From NCBI GenBank assembly GCA_039815685.1, contig JBCBYV010000012.1, positions 53,319 through 117,318 on the forward strand: DNA of 64,000 bases. Direction: 5' to 3'. The notes beneath the pieces were generated by a model. The model saw only the letters and a program-made list of their open reading frames with translations, was not told where the DNA came from and searched no databases. A program made the position numbers and the translations under genes. Numbering within the stretch: the first letter of the stretch is position 1; each line of letters opens with the position of its first letter. Below are positions 9,382 through 19,010 of this stretch, piece by piece. Origin of the DNA: Thermohalobaculum sp039815685. GTDB taxonomy: Bacteria > Pseudomonadota > Alphaproteobacteria > Rhodobacterales > Rhodobacteraceae.

Positions 9382-10173
9382 TCAGCGCAGGTTCGCCTCG
9401 GCGGTCGCCTCGTAGGTGGAAAAATCCACGAGGGTGCCGAGCATCTGCAGATACGCGATCATGGCATCAAGCTCCGTGATCTCCCGCTGGCCGTCGAAAT
9501 TGCGAACGACGGCCTTCGGGTAGTTCTCGAGCAGGCTGTCCACGTAGTCGTGGTCCGGGTTCACCTGTGCGGCGAAGTGCTTGGTGGCGAGCTTGATCTG
9601 CTCATCCGTGTAGGGCACGCCGACAGCACGGTTCGCCTTCAGGTGATCGGCGATGTACTTGCCGTCGATCACCGTCTCTTCGAGCCAGGGATAGGGCGGC
9701 ATCACGCTCTCGGGCACCAGCGCCTGCGGGTTGCGCATATGATCCACGTGCCAGGCATCGGAATAGCGCCCGCCCACGCGCGCGAGGTCCGGCCCCGTGC
9801 GCTTCGAGCCCCATTGGAACGGGTGGTCATACATGCTCTCGGCCGCGAGGCTGTAGTGCCCGTAGCGCTCCACCTCGTCGCGCATCGGCCGGATCATCTG
9901 GGAATGGCAGACATAACAGCCCTCCCGGATGTAGATCTGCCGACCCGCCAGCTCGAGGGGCGAGTAGGGCCGCACGCCCTCCACCTTCTCGATGGTGTTC
10001 TCGAGGTAGAAAAGCGGCGTGATCTGCACGATGCCGCCCACGGTCACGACGAGGAAGGCGAGGACGAGGAGGAGCGTCGCATGGCGCTCGATCCCGCCAT
10101 GCTTCTTCAGGGCCCAGACCTGCCAGGAAGGCTTCTGCGGCGCGGCCTCGGGAGTATTGGTTTCGTTGGACAT
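9382..10173 (-). CDS. ccoO: Cbb3 oxidase monoheme cytochrome c subunit CcoO
   Basis: A 263-residue membrane-anchored cytochrome c of the respiratory oxidase. The N-terminal helix spans about residues 33-55, the heme site CYVCH is at 86-90 followed by SQMIRPMRDE, a family hallmark, and the distal ligand region RVGGRYSDAWHVDHM follows. It transfers electrons between CcoP and the binuclear centre in CcoN. It lies 14 bases after ccoN and 10 before ccoQ in a compact operon. Confidence 0.97.
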   Translation of the reverse strand: MSNETNTPEAAPQKPSWQVWALKKHGGIERHATLLLVLAFLVVTVGGIVQITPLFYLENTIEKVEGVRPYSPLELAGRQIYIREGCYVCHSQMIRPMRDEVERYGHYSLAAESMYDHPFQWGSKRTGPDLARVGGRYSDAWHVDHMRNPQALVPESVMPPYPWLEETVIDGKYIADHLKANRAVGVPYTDEQIKLATKHFAAQVNPDHDYVDSLLENYPKAVVRNFDGQREITELDAMIAYLQMLGTLVDFSTYEATAEANLR

Positions 10174-10187
10174 CTCTCTGCCCTCCC

Positions 10188-11849
10188 TTACTCGGCCGGC
10201 GCCGCGGCAGGCTGCTTGGCGGCGGGGACGTAGAGCGCATCCCCCTCCTCCCGCTCCTTGCCGCGGATCGTCTGGATCAGGTTGTAGGCCATGATGATCG
10301 CACCCGAGAGGTACAGCACCCCGCCGAAGCCGCGCACGATATACATCGGGAACTTCGCACCCACCGTGTCGGCGAAGCTGTTCACCAGGAACCCTTGGGC
10401 GTCGTACTCACGCCACATCAGGCCCTCCATGATCCCGGTCACCCACATCGAGGCCGCGTAGAGCACGATGCCGATGGTCGCGAGCCAGAAGTGCCAGTTC
10501 ACGAGCTGGAGCGAGTAGAGGCGGCGCGCCCCCCATAGTCGCGGCACTAGGAAATAGAGCGCCCCGAAAGTGATCATGCCGTTCCAGCCGAGCGCGCCGG
10601 AATGCACGTGCCCGATGGTCCAGTCGGTGTAGTGGCTGAGGCTGTTGACGGCCTTGATGGACATCATCGGGCCTTCGAAGGTGCTCATGCCATAGAAGCC
10701 CAGCGAGACCACCATCATCCGGATGATCGGGTCCGTGCGCAGCTTGTCCCACGCACCGTTGAGCGTCATGAGCCCGTTGATCATGCCACCCCAGGACGGC
10801 ATCCAGAGGATGATCGAGAACACCATGCCGAGGGTCGAGGCCCAGTCCGGCAGCGCGGTGTAGTGCAGGTGGTGCGGTCCCGCCCAGATGTAGAGGAATA
10901 TCAGGGCCCAGAAGTGGATGATCGAGAGCTTGTAGCTATAGACTGGCCGCTCCGCCTGTTTCGGCACGAAGTAGTACATCATGCCTAGGAAGCCTGCGGT
11001 CAGAAAGAAGCCGACGGCGTTATGCCCGTACCACCACTGGGTCATCGCATCCTGCACGCCCGAGAAGAGCGAGTAGGAGGCAGAGCCCCAGATGCTGACC
11101 GGCACCGCGAGGTTGTTGACGATGTGCAGCATCGCCACGGTCACGATGAAGGATAGCAGGAACCAGTTGGCGACGTAGATGTGCGGCTCCTTCCGCTTCA
11201 CCAACGTACCGAGGAAGACGATCAGGAACCCGACCCAGACGACCGTCAGCCAGAGGTCGATATGCCAGGTCGGCTCCGCGTATTCCTTCGAGGTTGAGCC
11301 GCCGAAGACGTAGGAGGTCGCCGCCAGCACGATGAAGAGCTGATAGCCCCAGACGACGAAGTAGCTAAGCGCCGGCCCGCCGAAGGCCCGCGCGCCACAG
11401 GTCCGCTGAACGATATAGAGCGAGGAGGCGAGGAGCGCCGAGCCGCCGAAGGCAAAGATCACCGCCGAGGTGTGCAGCGGCCGGAGCCGACCGAAGCTCG
11501 TATAGGAGAGCCCCCAATTGAGCTCCGGAAAGGCGAGCTGAAAGGCGATGTAAGTGCCTGCGAGGAAGCCCACGATACCCCAGAGGATCGTGGCGAGCGT
11601 CGCGACGCGGATCGGTCCATCGATATAGCCGGTGCCGTCATCGACATAGAGCGGTCGCTCGAAGGTCCGGATACGGTATAGGAAAAGGCCCCCGGCAACG
11701 AGCATGACGACGAGCGCGTTGACGAGATAAGCATCGTCCCGCGCCATATTGGCGGCGAGTGCTGCGAAGACGGTGACGACGCCGAGGAGCGTGAGTGTCA
11801 CGATCCTCCCTGTCGTCCCGCCCTGCACCATCCCGGTGAGCTGGGCCAT
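10188..11849 (-). CDS. ccoN: Cbb3-type cytochrome c oxidase catalytic subunit CcoN
   Basis: Heme-copper oxidase subunit I, twelve-helix type, with a low-spin heme b and the heme b3-CuB centre that reduces oxygen at low concentrations. Recognisable motifs include WWYGHNAVGFFLTAGF, WAGPHHLHYTALPDW and HVHSGALGWN. I chose the ATG at 11849 (MAQLTGMVQ), which has GGAGG eight bases upstream; a TTG at 11861 lies inside that ribosome site. With 553 residues it is of normal size. First gene of ccoNOQP, with an FNR box 85 bases upstream. Confidence 0.97.
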   Translation of the reverse strand: MAQLTGMVQGGTTGRIVTLTLLGVVTVFAALAANMARDDAYLVNALVVMLVAGGLFLYRIRTFERPLYVDDGTGYIDGPIRVATLATILWGIVGFLAGTYIAFQLAFPELNWGLSYTSFGRLRPLHTSAVIFAFGGSALLASSLYIVQRTCGARAFGGPALSYFVVWGYQLFIVLAATSYVFGGSTSKEYAEPTWHIDLWLTVVWVGFLIVFLGTLVKRKEPHIYVANWFLLSFIVTVAMLHIVNNLAVPVSIWGSASYSLFSGVQDAMTQWWYGHNAVGFFLTAGFLGMMYYFVPKQAERPVYSYKLSIIHFWALIFLYIWAGPHHLHYTALPDWASTLGMVFSIILWMPSWGGMINGLMTLNGAWDKLRTDPIIRMMVVSLGFYGMSTFEGPMMSIKAVNSLSHYTDWTIGHVHSGALGWNGMITFGALYFLVPRLWGARRLYSLQLVNWHFWLATIGIVLYAASMWVTGIMEGLMWREYDAQGFLVNSFADTVGAKFPMYIVRGFGGVLYLSGAIIMAYNLIQTIRGKEREEGDALYVPAAKQPAAAPAE

Positions 11850-11933
11850 AAAAACCTCCAAGAGCGGTCGGCAGCAGCACCCGCAGCTGCCCAGTCATGA
11901 ACCCGCTATGGAGGAGGAACCCGTCATCTCACC

Positions 11934-11947
11934 TTGATATGCGTCAA
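11934..11947 (-). promoter_or_regulatory. FNR/FixK box upstream of ccoN
   Basis: TTGATATGCGTCAA matches the FNR/FnrL/FixK consensus TTGA-N6-TCAA with both half-sites intact. It is centred about 90 bases before the ccoN ATG, placing a class II start site near 11899. It lies between ccoN and the tRNA-Ala gene. Confidence 0.85.
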
Positions 11948-12009
11948 CGCCCCCACCGTCACAGACGACAAGAGCATCCAAAAACCCTGAAAGCTACAAA
12001 GGAGAGGGG

Positions 12010-12085
<76 letters not shown>

Positions 12086-12224
12086 GCCGCGCAGCGGTCT
12101 ATGCGAGGCGCCGGAGGAGAGCAAGGGGAAATTCCTCCGCTCTATGGACTGCGCACCTTGGCCGGACAGGGCCAGGCGGCTGAATTCCCCAACCTGAGTT
12201 CAGGCTTTCGGGGTATGAGAGCTC

Positions 12225-13452
12225 ATGCGCAGACACCGCTGCCACAGCACCGCCTTCCGGCGCCAGACCTTCGAGGAGTACCTCCCCGGAGCCGCATTCA
12301 ATGCGCTATCGAATGAGTATGACATCTGCCTTCATCCGATCCGAGTCTGGATCAAGAAGCGTGACGGCGGTGAGTTCGACGAGGAGATCGAAGCGGCCAA
12401 CACGCTCCATGAGGTACAGGCGAGGATCGCGGCGCCTGAGCCGATGGTCGGCCGCCAAACCCTCGAGATCGAGTTGCTGAAGGGGGCTCGCGCCTCGAAA
12501 CGGTCGCGGAGAAACGGGCTTACATCCGCGATCACAGGCCCCGTGTCCTCTTGGTCAAGCGAACGTGCGAGCCGATGGTTGTCTCGCGCTCCTGCTACTA
12601 CGCAAAACCCGAGTTGATGCCCTCCGGGGTGGCGATCATTGAGGGGATTAGGGCGATCTGCCCGACGTCGCCCGCTTACGGGTTTCGTCGCGTCGATACC
12701 GAGCTGCGCCACTGCGGGTTGGTCGTGAACTCGATCAAGGTCCGGCGGATCATGCGCGAACAGGATCTGCAGCCGAAGCGCAATTACCGGTCCGTGACGA
12801 CCACGGACAGCAATCACGACGGCCCCTGTCGCCGGGCCAAGGCTTCATTGGAGCCTCGGCTTTTCCGGCTCAGTCCCCAACGTCGCCAGAGACTTCGAGG
12901 TGCATGCGCCCGACCATCTCTGGGACCGTTCATCGAGACGCCATCGCTTCAAGCCCGATGAACGAAGACATCTCCTATGTGGAGCTGGCCTCCGGCTTTG
13001 CCTATCTGGCCGCGATCATGGACGCCTGGTCGCGCCGAATCGTGGGTTACGGGCTCGATCGCAAAGTCGACGCGCACCTCGTCACTGCCACGCTGCAGGC
13101 TGCGATTGCCTTCAGCAGGCTCCTGCAGGAAACGGTGTTTCATCCGAATCGAGGATCCGTCTATGTTTCCAAGCCGCACCGAAAGATCCTGAAGCGATAC
13201 AGCTTCGTTAGTTCAGTGGGTCGGCGGGGCAACCCGTATGACAACGCGCAGGCGGAGAGCCTCACGAAGATGCTGAAGGTCGAGGCGATCTACGTTGCCA
13301 GCGATGAAACATTTGAGAACGTCGCCGGCCACCTTCCCCGGTTCATCAACGAGGTCTACAGCGAAACCCGCCTTCACTCGGCGCGTGGCTATCTCAGTCC
13401 CGCGCGCTGCGAGGAGATCAACGGCCCGGCCCTGGTCAATACCGCCGCCTGA
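12225..13452 (+). pseudogene. Degenerate IS3-family transposase (orfA and orfB)
   Basis: Successive fragments in different frames spell an IS3-type element. 12225-12500 resembles OrfA (helix-turn-helix plus leucine-zipper region), 12490-12840 the N-terminal HTH_21 part of OrfB (ICPTSPAYGFRRV, RRIMREQDLQPKR), and 12904-13452 the integrase core (DAWSRRIVGYGL, GNPYDNAQAESLTKMLK, TRLHSARGYLSP). At least two frameshifts break orfB. In the core the usual H-x-D-R-G-S motif reads HPNRGSVY, so the second catalytic Asp is replaced by Asn. I could not define clean terminal inverted repeats. Dead copy inserted between tRNA-Ala and the next housekeeping gene. Confidence 0.85.
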
Positions 13453-13510
13453 GGCTGTCTAGCTCAGGGGCGCGGTTCAGCGACCTGAGCTGAACCCTGC
13501 CTGCTGCGCC

Positions 13511-14002
13511 TTAGTTTTCGTCGTCGTTCCCGGCCTTGCGCTCGCCGCCGAGACCATCGAGATCGTCGTCCTCTTCGTCATCGTCGTCCAGTAGCACGTC
13601 GTTGTCGTAGTCGCCGAGTTCGTCCTCTTCCTCTTCGTCCTCATCGACATCGACGTCGTCGTCACCGGCGTCGGCAGCGTCGTCGTCCTCGTCACCACTC
13701 GAACCCATCTCGAGATCCTCTTCGACGACCGTCGCCTCCTCCTCGTCATCGTCGTCGCTCTCGGCGTCGCTGTCGGCATCGGAGTCGTCGCCCTCCTCCT
13801 CGACCTCGACGAGAGGCTCAGCAGCCGCTGCCGCAGCAGCGGCTTTCGCGGGCGCCTTTGCGCGTCGCGGTTTTGGGCTGGCGACGGTCACATCTACTAC
13901 CGCGTCGCAGACGGGGCAGATGATCGGGTCGCGCATCATGTCATAGAAGCGGGCCGCACAGGTCAGACAGGTGCGCTTCACGCCCCATTCGGGCTTCGGC
14001 AT
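13511..14002 (-). CDS. TIGR02300-type protein with Cys motif and long acidic tail
   Basis: A 163-residue protein. The N-terminus (PEWGVKRTCLTCAARFYD, then ICPVCD) carries two CxxC pairs likely to bind zinc, as in the alphaproteobacterial FYDLN-acid family; here the signature reads FYDMMRDP. After an Ala/Lys linker the last 90 residues are almost entirely Asp, Glu and Ser. The function is unknown; acidic tails of this kind suggest interaction with basic proteins or RNA, which is inference. I chose the ATG at 14002 because the family starts with MPKPEWG; the ATG at 14047 would add 15 unrelated residues. Confidence 0.85.
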   Translation of the reverse strand: MPKPEWGVKRTCLTCAARFYDMMRDPIICPVCDAVVDVTVASPKPRRAKAPAKAAAAAAAAEPLVEVEEEGDDSDADSDAESDDDDEEEATVVEEDLEMGSSGDEDDDAADAGDDDVDVDEDEEEEDELGDYDNDVLLDDDDEEDDDLDGLGGERKAGNDDEN

Positions 14003-14179
14003 CAACAACCCCCGAAGATGTTCCGGAAAGAGCCGTGCGCCTGCCATATCGGAACCGGCGTGTCAAACCTCGCTTGATGGCGAGGCATCGTTTGTTGCGG
14101 TGCAAAACGCGCCATTGTGTCGTTTACTCTCCCGTCATACTGTCCGCCCCAAAGATACGAGACCTTGGGGAGTGCGCCT

Positions 14180-15433
14180 GTGCTGTACCACGCTTACGAG
14201 ATGACCCATGCTGCAATGGGTCCGATGCGTACCGCCGCGCGTCTATCCTCTCAGATGCTCTCAAGCCCCTTCTTTCCGATGAAGGAAGCCCTGCCCGTCC
14301 GCGCGTACGCTGCGGCTTGCGAGATGTTCGTCAATGCGACGCGTCGCTATGGCAAGCCCGAATTCGGGATCGACGAGGTCGAGATCCAGGGCGAGCAGGT
14401 GCCGGTGATCGAGGACGTGGTGCTCGAGAAGCCCTTCTGCCGCCTCGTGCACTTCAAGCGCGACGCCACGCTGGCCGAGGCGCGCAACGACCCCAAGGTG
14501 CTGATGGTGGCGCCTATGTCGGGGCACTTTGCCACGCTCCTGCGCGGGACTGTGGAAGCGATGCTGCCCGAGCACGAGGTCTATGTCACCGACTGGACCG
14601 ACGCGCGCGACGTGCCGATCTCGGAGGGGCGCTTCGACCTCTCGTCCTATGTCGACTATATCCGAGACTTCACACGCTTTCTGGCGGCGGATGGAGAACG
14701 CGTCTCCATTATGGGTGTCTGTCAACCCGGGGTGCCGGTGATCTGCGCGGCGGCGCTGATGTCCGAGGACAAGGAACCCGTGCGCCCCTCCTCCATCATC
14801 CTGATGGGGAGCCCGATCGACACCCGGATCAGCCCTACCGAGCCGACCCGGTTGGCTGAAGAGAAGCCGCTGAGCTGGTTCGAGAAGAACTGCATTGGTC
14901 TCGTGCCCTGGCCGAACCAGGGCTTCCTGCGCCGCGTCTATCCAGGCTTCCTGCAGCTCTCCGGGTTTATGTCCATGAACCTCGACCGGCATGTTGATGC
15001 CCATGTCGAGCAGTTCCGCAACTTGGTGCGTGGCGACGGCGACAGCGCCGCGGCCCACTCAGCGTTCTACGATGAGTACCTAGCAGTCATGGACCTGACG
15101 GCGGAATTCTATCTCGAGACCGTGGAGAAGGTCTTCCAGCGCCACGACCTGCCGAAGGGCAAGATGGTCGTCTGCGACCGGCGGGTGGATCTCACGAAGA
15201 TACGCGACATCGCCGTCATGACGATCGAGGGCGAGAAGGACGACATCACCGGGCGCGGTCAGACCGAGGCGGTGCACGGCCTCCTGACCAATCTCGACGA
15301 TCAGCAGAAGATGCACTGGACGCAGCCCAAGGTTGGGCATTACGGCGTGTTCAATGGTTCTCGCTTCCGCATGCACATCCAGCCTCGCATCCGTGACTTC
15401 CTGCGGGCCCACCGCCGGATGGTGCGCGGCTGA
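14180..15433 (+). CDS. phaZ: Intracellular polyhydroxyalkanoate depolymerase
   Basis: Degrades stored polyhydroxybutyrate. The 417-residue length fits the intracellular PhaZ1 family. The nucleophile motif G-V-C-Q-P-G puts a Cys (residue 181), not Ser, at the active site, as is known for this class. Other conserved stretches are VLMVAPMSGHFATLLRGTV, VYVTDWTDARDVP and the C-terminal GHYGVFNGSRF with the likely catalytic His. I chose the GTG at 14180 because GGGGAG precedes it by seven bases and the protein then begins VLYHAYE, matching the family. It is divergent from the acidic-tail gene and followed by a metallopeptidase-like gene 39 bases later. Confidence 0.93.
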   Translation: MLYHAYEMTHAAMGPMRTAARLSSQMLSSPFFPMKEALPVRAYAAACEMFVNATRRYGKPEFGIDEVEIQGEQVPVIEDVVLEKPFCRLVHFKRDATLAEARNDPKVLMVAPMSGHFATLLRGTVEAMLPEHEVYVTDWTDARDVPISEGRFDLSSYVDYIRDFTRFLAADGERVSIMGVCQPGVPVICAAALMSEDKEPVRPSSIILMGSPIDTRISPTEPTRLAEEKPLSWFEKNCIGLVPWPNQGFLRRVYPGFLQLSGFMSMNLDRHVDAHVEQFRNLVRGDGDSAAAHSAFYDEYLAVMDLTAEFYLETVEKVFQRHDLPKGKMVVCDRRVDLTKIRDIAVMTIEGEKDDITGRGQTEAVHGLLTNLDDQQKMHWTQPKVGHYGVFNGSRFRMHIQPRIRDFLRAHRRMVRG

Positions 15434-15472
15434 TACCGGGGCTACAACGACGAACCGCGGAGTCTCCGTACC

Positions 15473-16201
15473 GTGAGTGTGCGTAGGCTCTTTGGTGGGC
15501 GAAAACCCCTGCCACGGTCGCTGGCGCTCTCCGATCCACATGTGTCTGTAGCGCTGAGGGTGAACGCGCATGCGAGGCGCTTCACCCTTCGCTTGGCGGA
15601 GCCGGGCGCTGGCGCGGTCCTTACGATGCCGCCGGGCGTACCGCTCGCGCATGTCGAAAAGTTCCTGCTGGAACACCGGGGCTGGCTCGCTAATGCGCTG
15701 GCTGGACAGCCGGAGGGACAACGTCCGCTTCCCGGGGCCCTGCTGCCGGTGGATGGCGCACCTGTTCCGCTGATCGCAGGCAGTCATCGCGGCGCGCCGA
15801 GGCTTCTCGATGATCGCCTGATCCTGCCCTCCGGCAAGACCCCAGGACCCGCCGTCGCTGCGTGGCTCAAGGAGCGCGCGCGCGGCCGGCTCGTGCCGGC
15901 GGTGCATCGCTATGCGGAGGCGCTCGGCCGGCAACCGGCGGCGGTCAGCCTGCGCGACACCCGTTCACGCTGGGGTTCGTGCAGCTCGACGCGGCGCATT
16001 TCCTTTTCCTGGCGGCTCGCGATGGCGCCGCTGGAAGTACAGGATTACGTGGCAGCGCACGAAGCAGCGCATCTTTGTGAGATGAACCACTCTTCGCGGT
16101 ACTGGGCGCATGTCGAGCGGTTGATGCCGGACTATGCCATTCACCGCGCCTGGCTCCGCCGGGAAGGTCGCAAGCTGCATGCCTGGCAATTCAATGCCTG
16201 A
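15473..16201 (+). CDS. YgjP-like (DUF45/M48-type) metal-dependent hydrolase
   Basis: A 242-residue protein with a C-terminal zinc-peptidase core. The motif is HEAAH at 196-200 with a further His at 206 (EMNHSSRYW), preceded by RDTRSRWGSCSS near 161-172, the invariant WGSC block of the YgjP family. The N-terminal half has the usual VSVALRVNAHARRFTLRL pattern. Substrate unknown. The start is GTG. It lies 39 bases after phaZ, probably in the same transcript, and converges with the PBP1A gene. Confidence 0.85.
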   Translation: MSVRRLFGGRKPLPRSLALSDPHVSVALRVNAHARRFTLRLAEPGAGAVLTMPPGVPLAHVEKFLLEHRGWLANALAGQPEGQRPLPGALLPVDGAPVPLIAGSHRGAPRLLDDRLILPSGKTPGPAVAAWLKERARGRLVPAVHRYAEALGRQPAAVSLRDTRSRWGSCSSTRRISFSWRLAMAPLEVQDYVAAHEAAHLCEMNHSSRYWAHVERLMPDYAIHRAWLRREGRKLHAWQFNA

Positions 16202-16231
16202 GCGGTTAGCCGCATCCCGTTGGCAACACTC

Positions 16232-18355
16232 TCAGCGGTCACCCGACATGAAGGGCTTGAAGTCGCTATCGCCGCCTCGGCCCGTGTCATCCACGCCGCC
16301 GCCGAACAGACCACCGATGAGGCGGCCCACCACGCTGGTACCGCTGTCGGTCTCGCCTGCCCGGGTGGTCTCCACCCGCTGCGGCGTATCGATCCGCGCT
16401 ACTGGCGTGCCGAGCCGTCCTTCGGGCCTTGGGAGAGGCCGCGCGGGCAGGCCCTCATGCACCCGCACCATCGCCTCGCGCCAGATCTCCGCCGGTAGCC
16501 CACCGCCGGTCACACCGGTGAGCGGTGTGTTGTCGTCGTTCCCCATCCAAACGCCCGCGACGTAGTCGGCCGTGTATCCCACGAACCATGCATCGCGGGC
16601 GTTCTGCGATGTGCCGGTCTTGCCCGCGGCTTCACGGTTCGGAAGCCTCGCCCGCCGCCCCGTGCCGCTCTCTACAACCGATATCATCATCTGGCCGAGG
16701 GTGCGTGCCACGTCGCGGTCGAGCGCGCGCGATCGCGACCGGTCGCGGCTCTCCAAAAGAGGGGTCTCATCCCCGCGCAGGCGGATCGATCTGATGCCGT
16801 GCGGTGGTGCCTTGACCCCGTCCGCCGCGATCGTCGCATAGACGCCCGTGAGTTCAACCAACGTTGTCTCCGTCGTCCCAAGGGCAATCGCAGGGCCCGG
16901 CGCCAAGCCGTCGGAGAAGCCCATATCCTGCGCCAGCGCGCGGACGCTGCCGCGCCCGGCCCGTTCGCTCACGCGCACGGCGACCGAGTTGATGCTGTCG
17001 GCAAGGGCCTCTGTCAGGGTCATCGGACCTTCGAAGCGGCGGGTGTAGTTCTCTGGCGACCAGCCATCCACGGTGACGGGGCGATCCTCGATCACGTCGC
17101 CCGGGCGCATGCCTGCGGCCAGACCTGCAGCATAGACCACGGGCTTGAAGGCGCTTCCGGGCTGGCGCAGGGCCTGGGTTGCGCGGTTGAACTGACCCAC
17201 GCCTGCTTCCCGCCCCCCGACCATGGCCCGCACCGCGCCGTCGCGGGTCATCACCACGATGGCAGCCTGAGCGGTACTGCCCGTCTTCACCTTGGTCTCG
17301 AAGACCTGCGCGAGCGCCGTCTCGGCCGCGCGCTGGATCGAGGGATCGAAGGTCGTGGCGATGGTCACGTCCTCCGCCGTCTCGGAGGAGAGGAATGCGG
17401 GCGCTTGCTCCATCACCCAGTCCGCAAAGTAGCCCCCGGCTCGTGCTGCCGCGGCCTGGCTGAGCACGGCCGGGTTGGCGAGCGCCTGGACCACCTGCGC
17501 GTCCAACAGGTATCCTTGCTCTTCCATCAGCCGGATGATGACATTGGCCCGCCCCTGCGCTGCGGAGAGGTTGGCGGTCGGCGCGTAGCGCGAGGGCGCG
17601 CGGAGGAGCCCGGCCAGCATCGCCGCCTCGGAGGGTACTAAGAGCCGCGCCGATTTCCCGAAATAACGTTGGGACGCTGCCTCGAACCCATAGGTGCCAG
17701 CGCCGAGATAAACCCGGTTGAGGTAGATCGAGAGGATCTCCTCCTTCGTGTATTTGAGCTCAAGCGCGAGGGCCATCGGCACCTCTTTCAGCTTGCGCTC
17801 TAGGCTCCGTTCGGCCGTCAGGAACGTATTCTTCGCCGTCTGTTGGGTGAGGGTCGATCCGCCCTGCACCAAGCGCCCGGCACGGATATTCGCGACGGCC
17901 GCGCGGGCGATGCCGATCGGGTCGAGCCCGAAATGGTCCCAGTACCGTTTGTCCTCGGTCGCGACGATCGCGTGAACCAGATGCGGGGAGACCTCGCTCG
18001 CTCGCAGGTCGCCACCATACTGTTTACCGCGCCAGGCGAAGACGTTGCCGTTCCGGTCGAGCATCGTGACGGACCCGCCGCCACGGCCATCGAAGAGCGC
18101 GTCGCTCGTCGGAAGCGCGGTGTAGAAATAGAAGGTCGCGCCGGCCAGCACGACGCTTGTCACGAGCGCGATGCGAAAGCCGATTGCCCATACGATGCGG
18201 ATTAGCCCAAGAACGGTGCCGCGGACGAGGCGGCCGATCAGCCCGGGCTCACGACGGTGCTCGCCCCGTCGTTGTGCGGCTTCACTCCGCTGCACCCGCC
18301 CGCTGCCAGGCTCGCGCCGGTCCTTCGGCGGCGCTTTGCGCTGTCGGCCTGCCAT
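16232..18355 (-). CDS. mrcA: Class A penicillin-binding protein (PBP1A type)
   Basis: Bifunctional peptidoglycan synthase of the inner membrane. After a basic, Arg/Gln-rich cytoplasmic leader and a membrane helix comes the glycosyltransferase domain (ATEDKRYWDHFG, GGSTLTQQTAKN, KEVPMALALE), then the transpeptidase domain with S-x-x-K in QPGSAFKPV, S-x-N in DSINSV and KTG in AAGKTGTSQ. 707 residues from the ATG at 18355. The C-terminal 70 residues are Gly/Arg-rich and low in complexity. It lies alone and is transcribed leftwards. Confidence 0.94.
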   Translation of the reverse strand: MAGRQRKAPPKDRREPGSGRVQRSEAAQRRGEHRREPGLIGRLVRGTVLGLIRIVWAIGFRIALVTSVVLAGATFYFYTALPTSDALFDGRGGGSVTMLDRNGNVFAWRGKQYGGDLRASEVSPHLVHAIVATEDKRYWDHFGLDPIGIARAAVANIRAGRLVQGGSTLTQQTAKNTFLTAERSLERKLKEVPMALALELKYTKEEILSIYLNRVYLGAGTYGFEAASQRYFGKSARLLVPSEAAMLAGLLRAPSRYAPTANLSAAQGRANVIIRLMEEQGYLLDAQVVQALANPAVLSQAAAARAGGYFADWVMEQAPAFLSSETAEDVTIATTFDPSIQRAAETALAQVFETKVKTGSTAQAAIVVMTRDGAVRAMVGGREAGVGQFNRATQALRQPGSAFKPVVYAAGLAAGMRPGDVIEDRPVTVDGWSPENYTRRFEGPMTLTEALADSINSVAVRVSERAGRGSVRALAQDMGFSDGLAPGPAIALGTTETTLVELTGVYATIAADGVKAPPHGIRSIRLRGDETPLLESRDRSRSRALDRDVARTLGQMMISVVESGTGRRARLPNREAAGKTGTSQNARDAWFVGYTADYVAGVWMGNDDNTPLTGVTGGGLPAEIWREAMVRVHEGLPARPLPRPEGRLGTPVARIDTPQRVETTRAGETDSGTSVVGRLIGGLFGGGVDDTGRGGDSDFKPFMSGDR

Positions 18356-18587
18356 AGTCCCCGCCCGTCTGCCTCGCATTCAGAGATAAAGACGCCCGCG
18401 CTGGAGCGCTAGCCGCAACGGTGTCCCCTGCACAGAAACTCTGCATCGAGAGCGATGCTCAGGGTAGAGGCATTGCTTAATAATTCAGCAGAAGATCCCG
18501 CCGAAGGCACCGCGACCCCAAAAGAGCACCTCCTTAACTGCCGATCACCGGCGAAGTTTGATCGATGACGCGACAATCCGACTGGTC

Positions 18588-18602
18588 TGGCACGGGACTT
18601 GG
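18588..18602 (+). promoter_or_regulatory. Candidate sigma-54 promoter for glnK-amtB
   Basis: TGGCACGGGACTTGG fits the -24/-12 consensus TGGCACG-N4-TTGC at 10 of 11 fixed positions (final C is G). It lies about 50 bases before the glnK ATG. The rest of 18380-18654 shows no gene. Confidence 0.5.
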
Positions 18603-18654
18603 ATAGCGAGGGCCGTGTGATCGTTAAGGATCGCGGGACAGTCCGAGGAGAGCA

Positions 18655-18993
18655 ATGAAACTCGTCATCGCCGTCATCAAGCCTTTCAAGCTTGAAGAGG
18701 TCCGCGAAGCCCTGACCGGTATCGGTGTGCAGGGTCTCATGGTCTCGGAAGTGAAAGGCTACGGCCGTCAGAGCGGCCACACCGAAATCTATCGCGGCGC
18801 CGAGTACGTCGTGAACTTCGTGCCGAAGATCAAGATCGAGATGGTCATCGCTGACGACCAGATCGAGAAGGTCGTCGAGGCGATCTCCAGCACCGCGCGT
18901 ACCGGCAAGATCGGCGACGGCAAGATCTTTGTGACGAGCATCGAGCAAGCGATCCGCGTGCGCACCGACGAGCGCGACGAAGACGCGCTGTGA
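18655..18993 (+). CDS. glnK: Nitrogen regulatory protein P-II (GlnK type)
   Basis: A 112-residue trimeric signal protein that senses ATP/ADP and 2-oxoglutarate and plugs the ammonium channel. The T-loop contains the uridylylated Tyr51 in GHTEIYRGAEY, and the C-terminal GKIGDGKIFV block binds nucleotide. GGAGAG lies six bases before the ATG. It is directly followed by amtB, the classical pairing that marks GlnK rather than GlnB. A candidate sigma-54 promoter upstream fits nitrogen control by NtrC. Confidence 0.95.
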   Translation: MKLVIAVIKPFKLEEVREALTGIGVQGLMVSEVKGYGRQSGHTEIYRGAEYVVNFVPKIKIEMVIADDQIEKVVEAISSTARTGKIGDGKIFVTSIEQAIRVRTDERDEDAL

Positions 18994-19010
18994 CCTCGGA
19001 CAGGCAGGGA

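Noticed and set aside
13520..13800. Repetitive GTCGTC/TCCTCG tract that could be taken for a repeat array
   Set aside because: It encodes the Asp/Glu-rich tail of the TIGR02300-type protein; no regular repeat-spacer structure.
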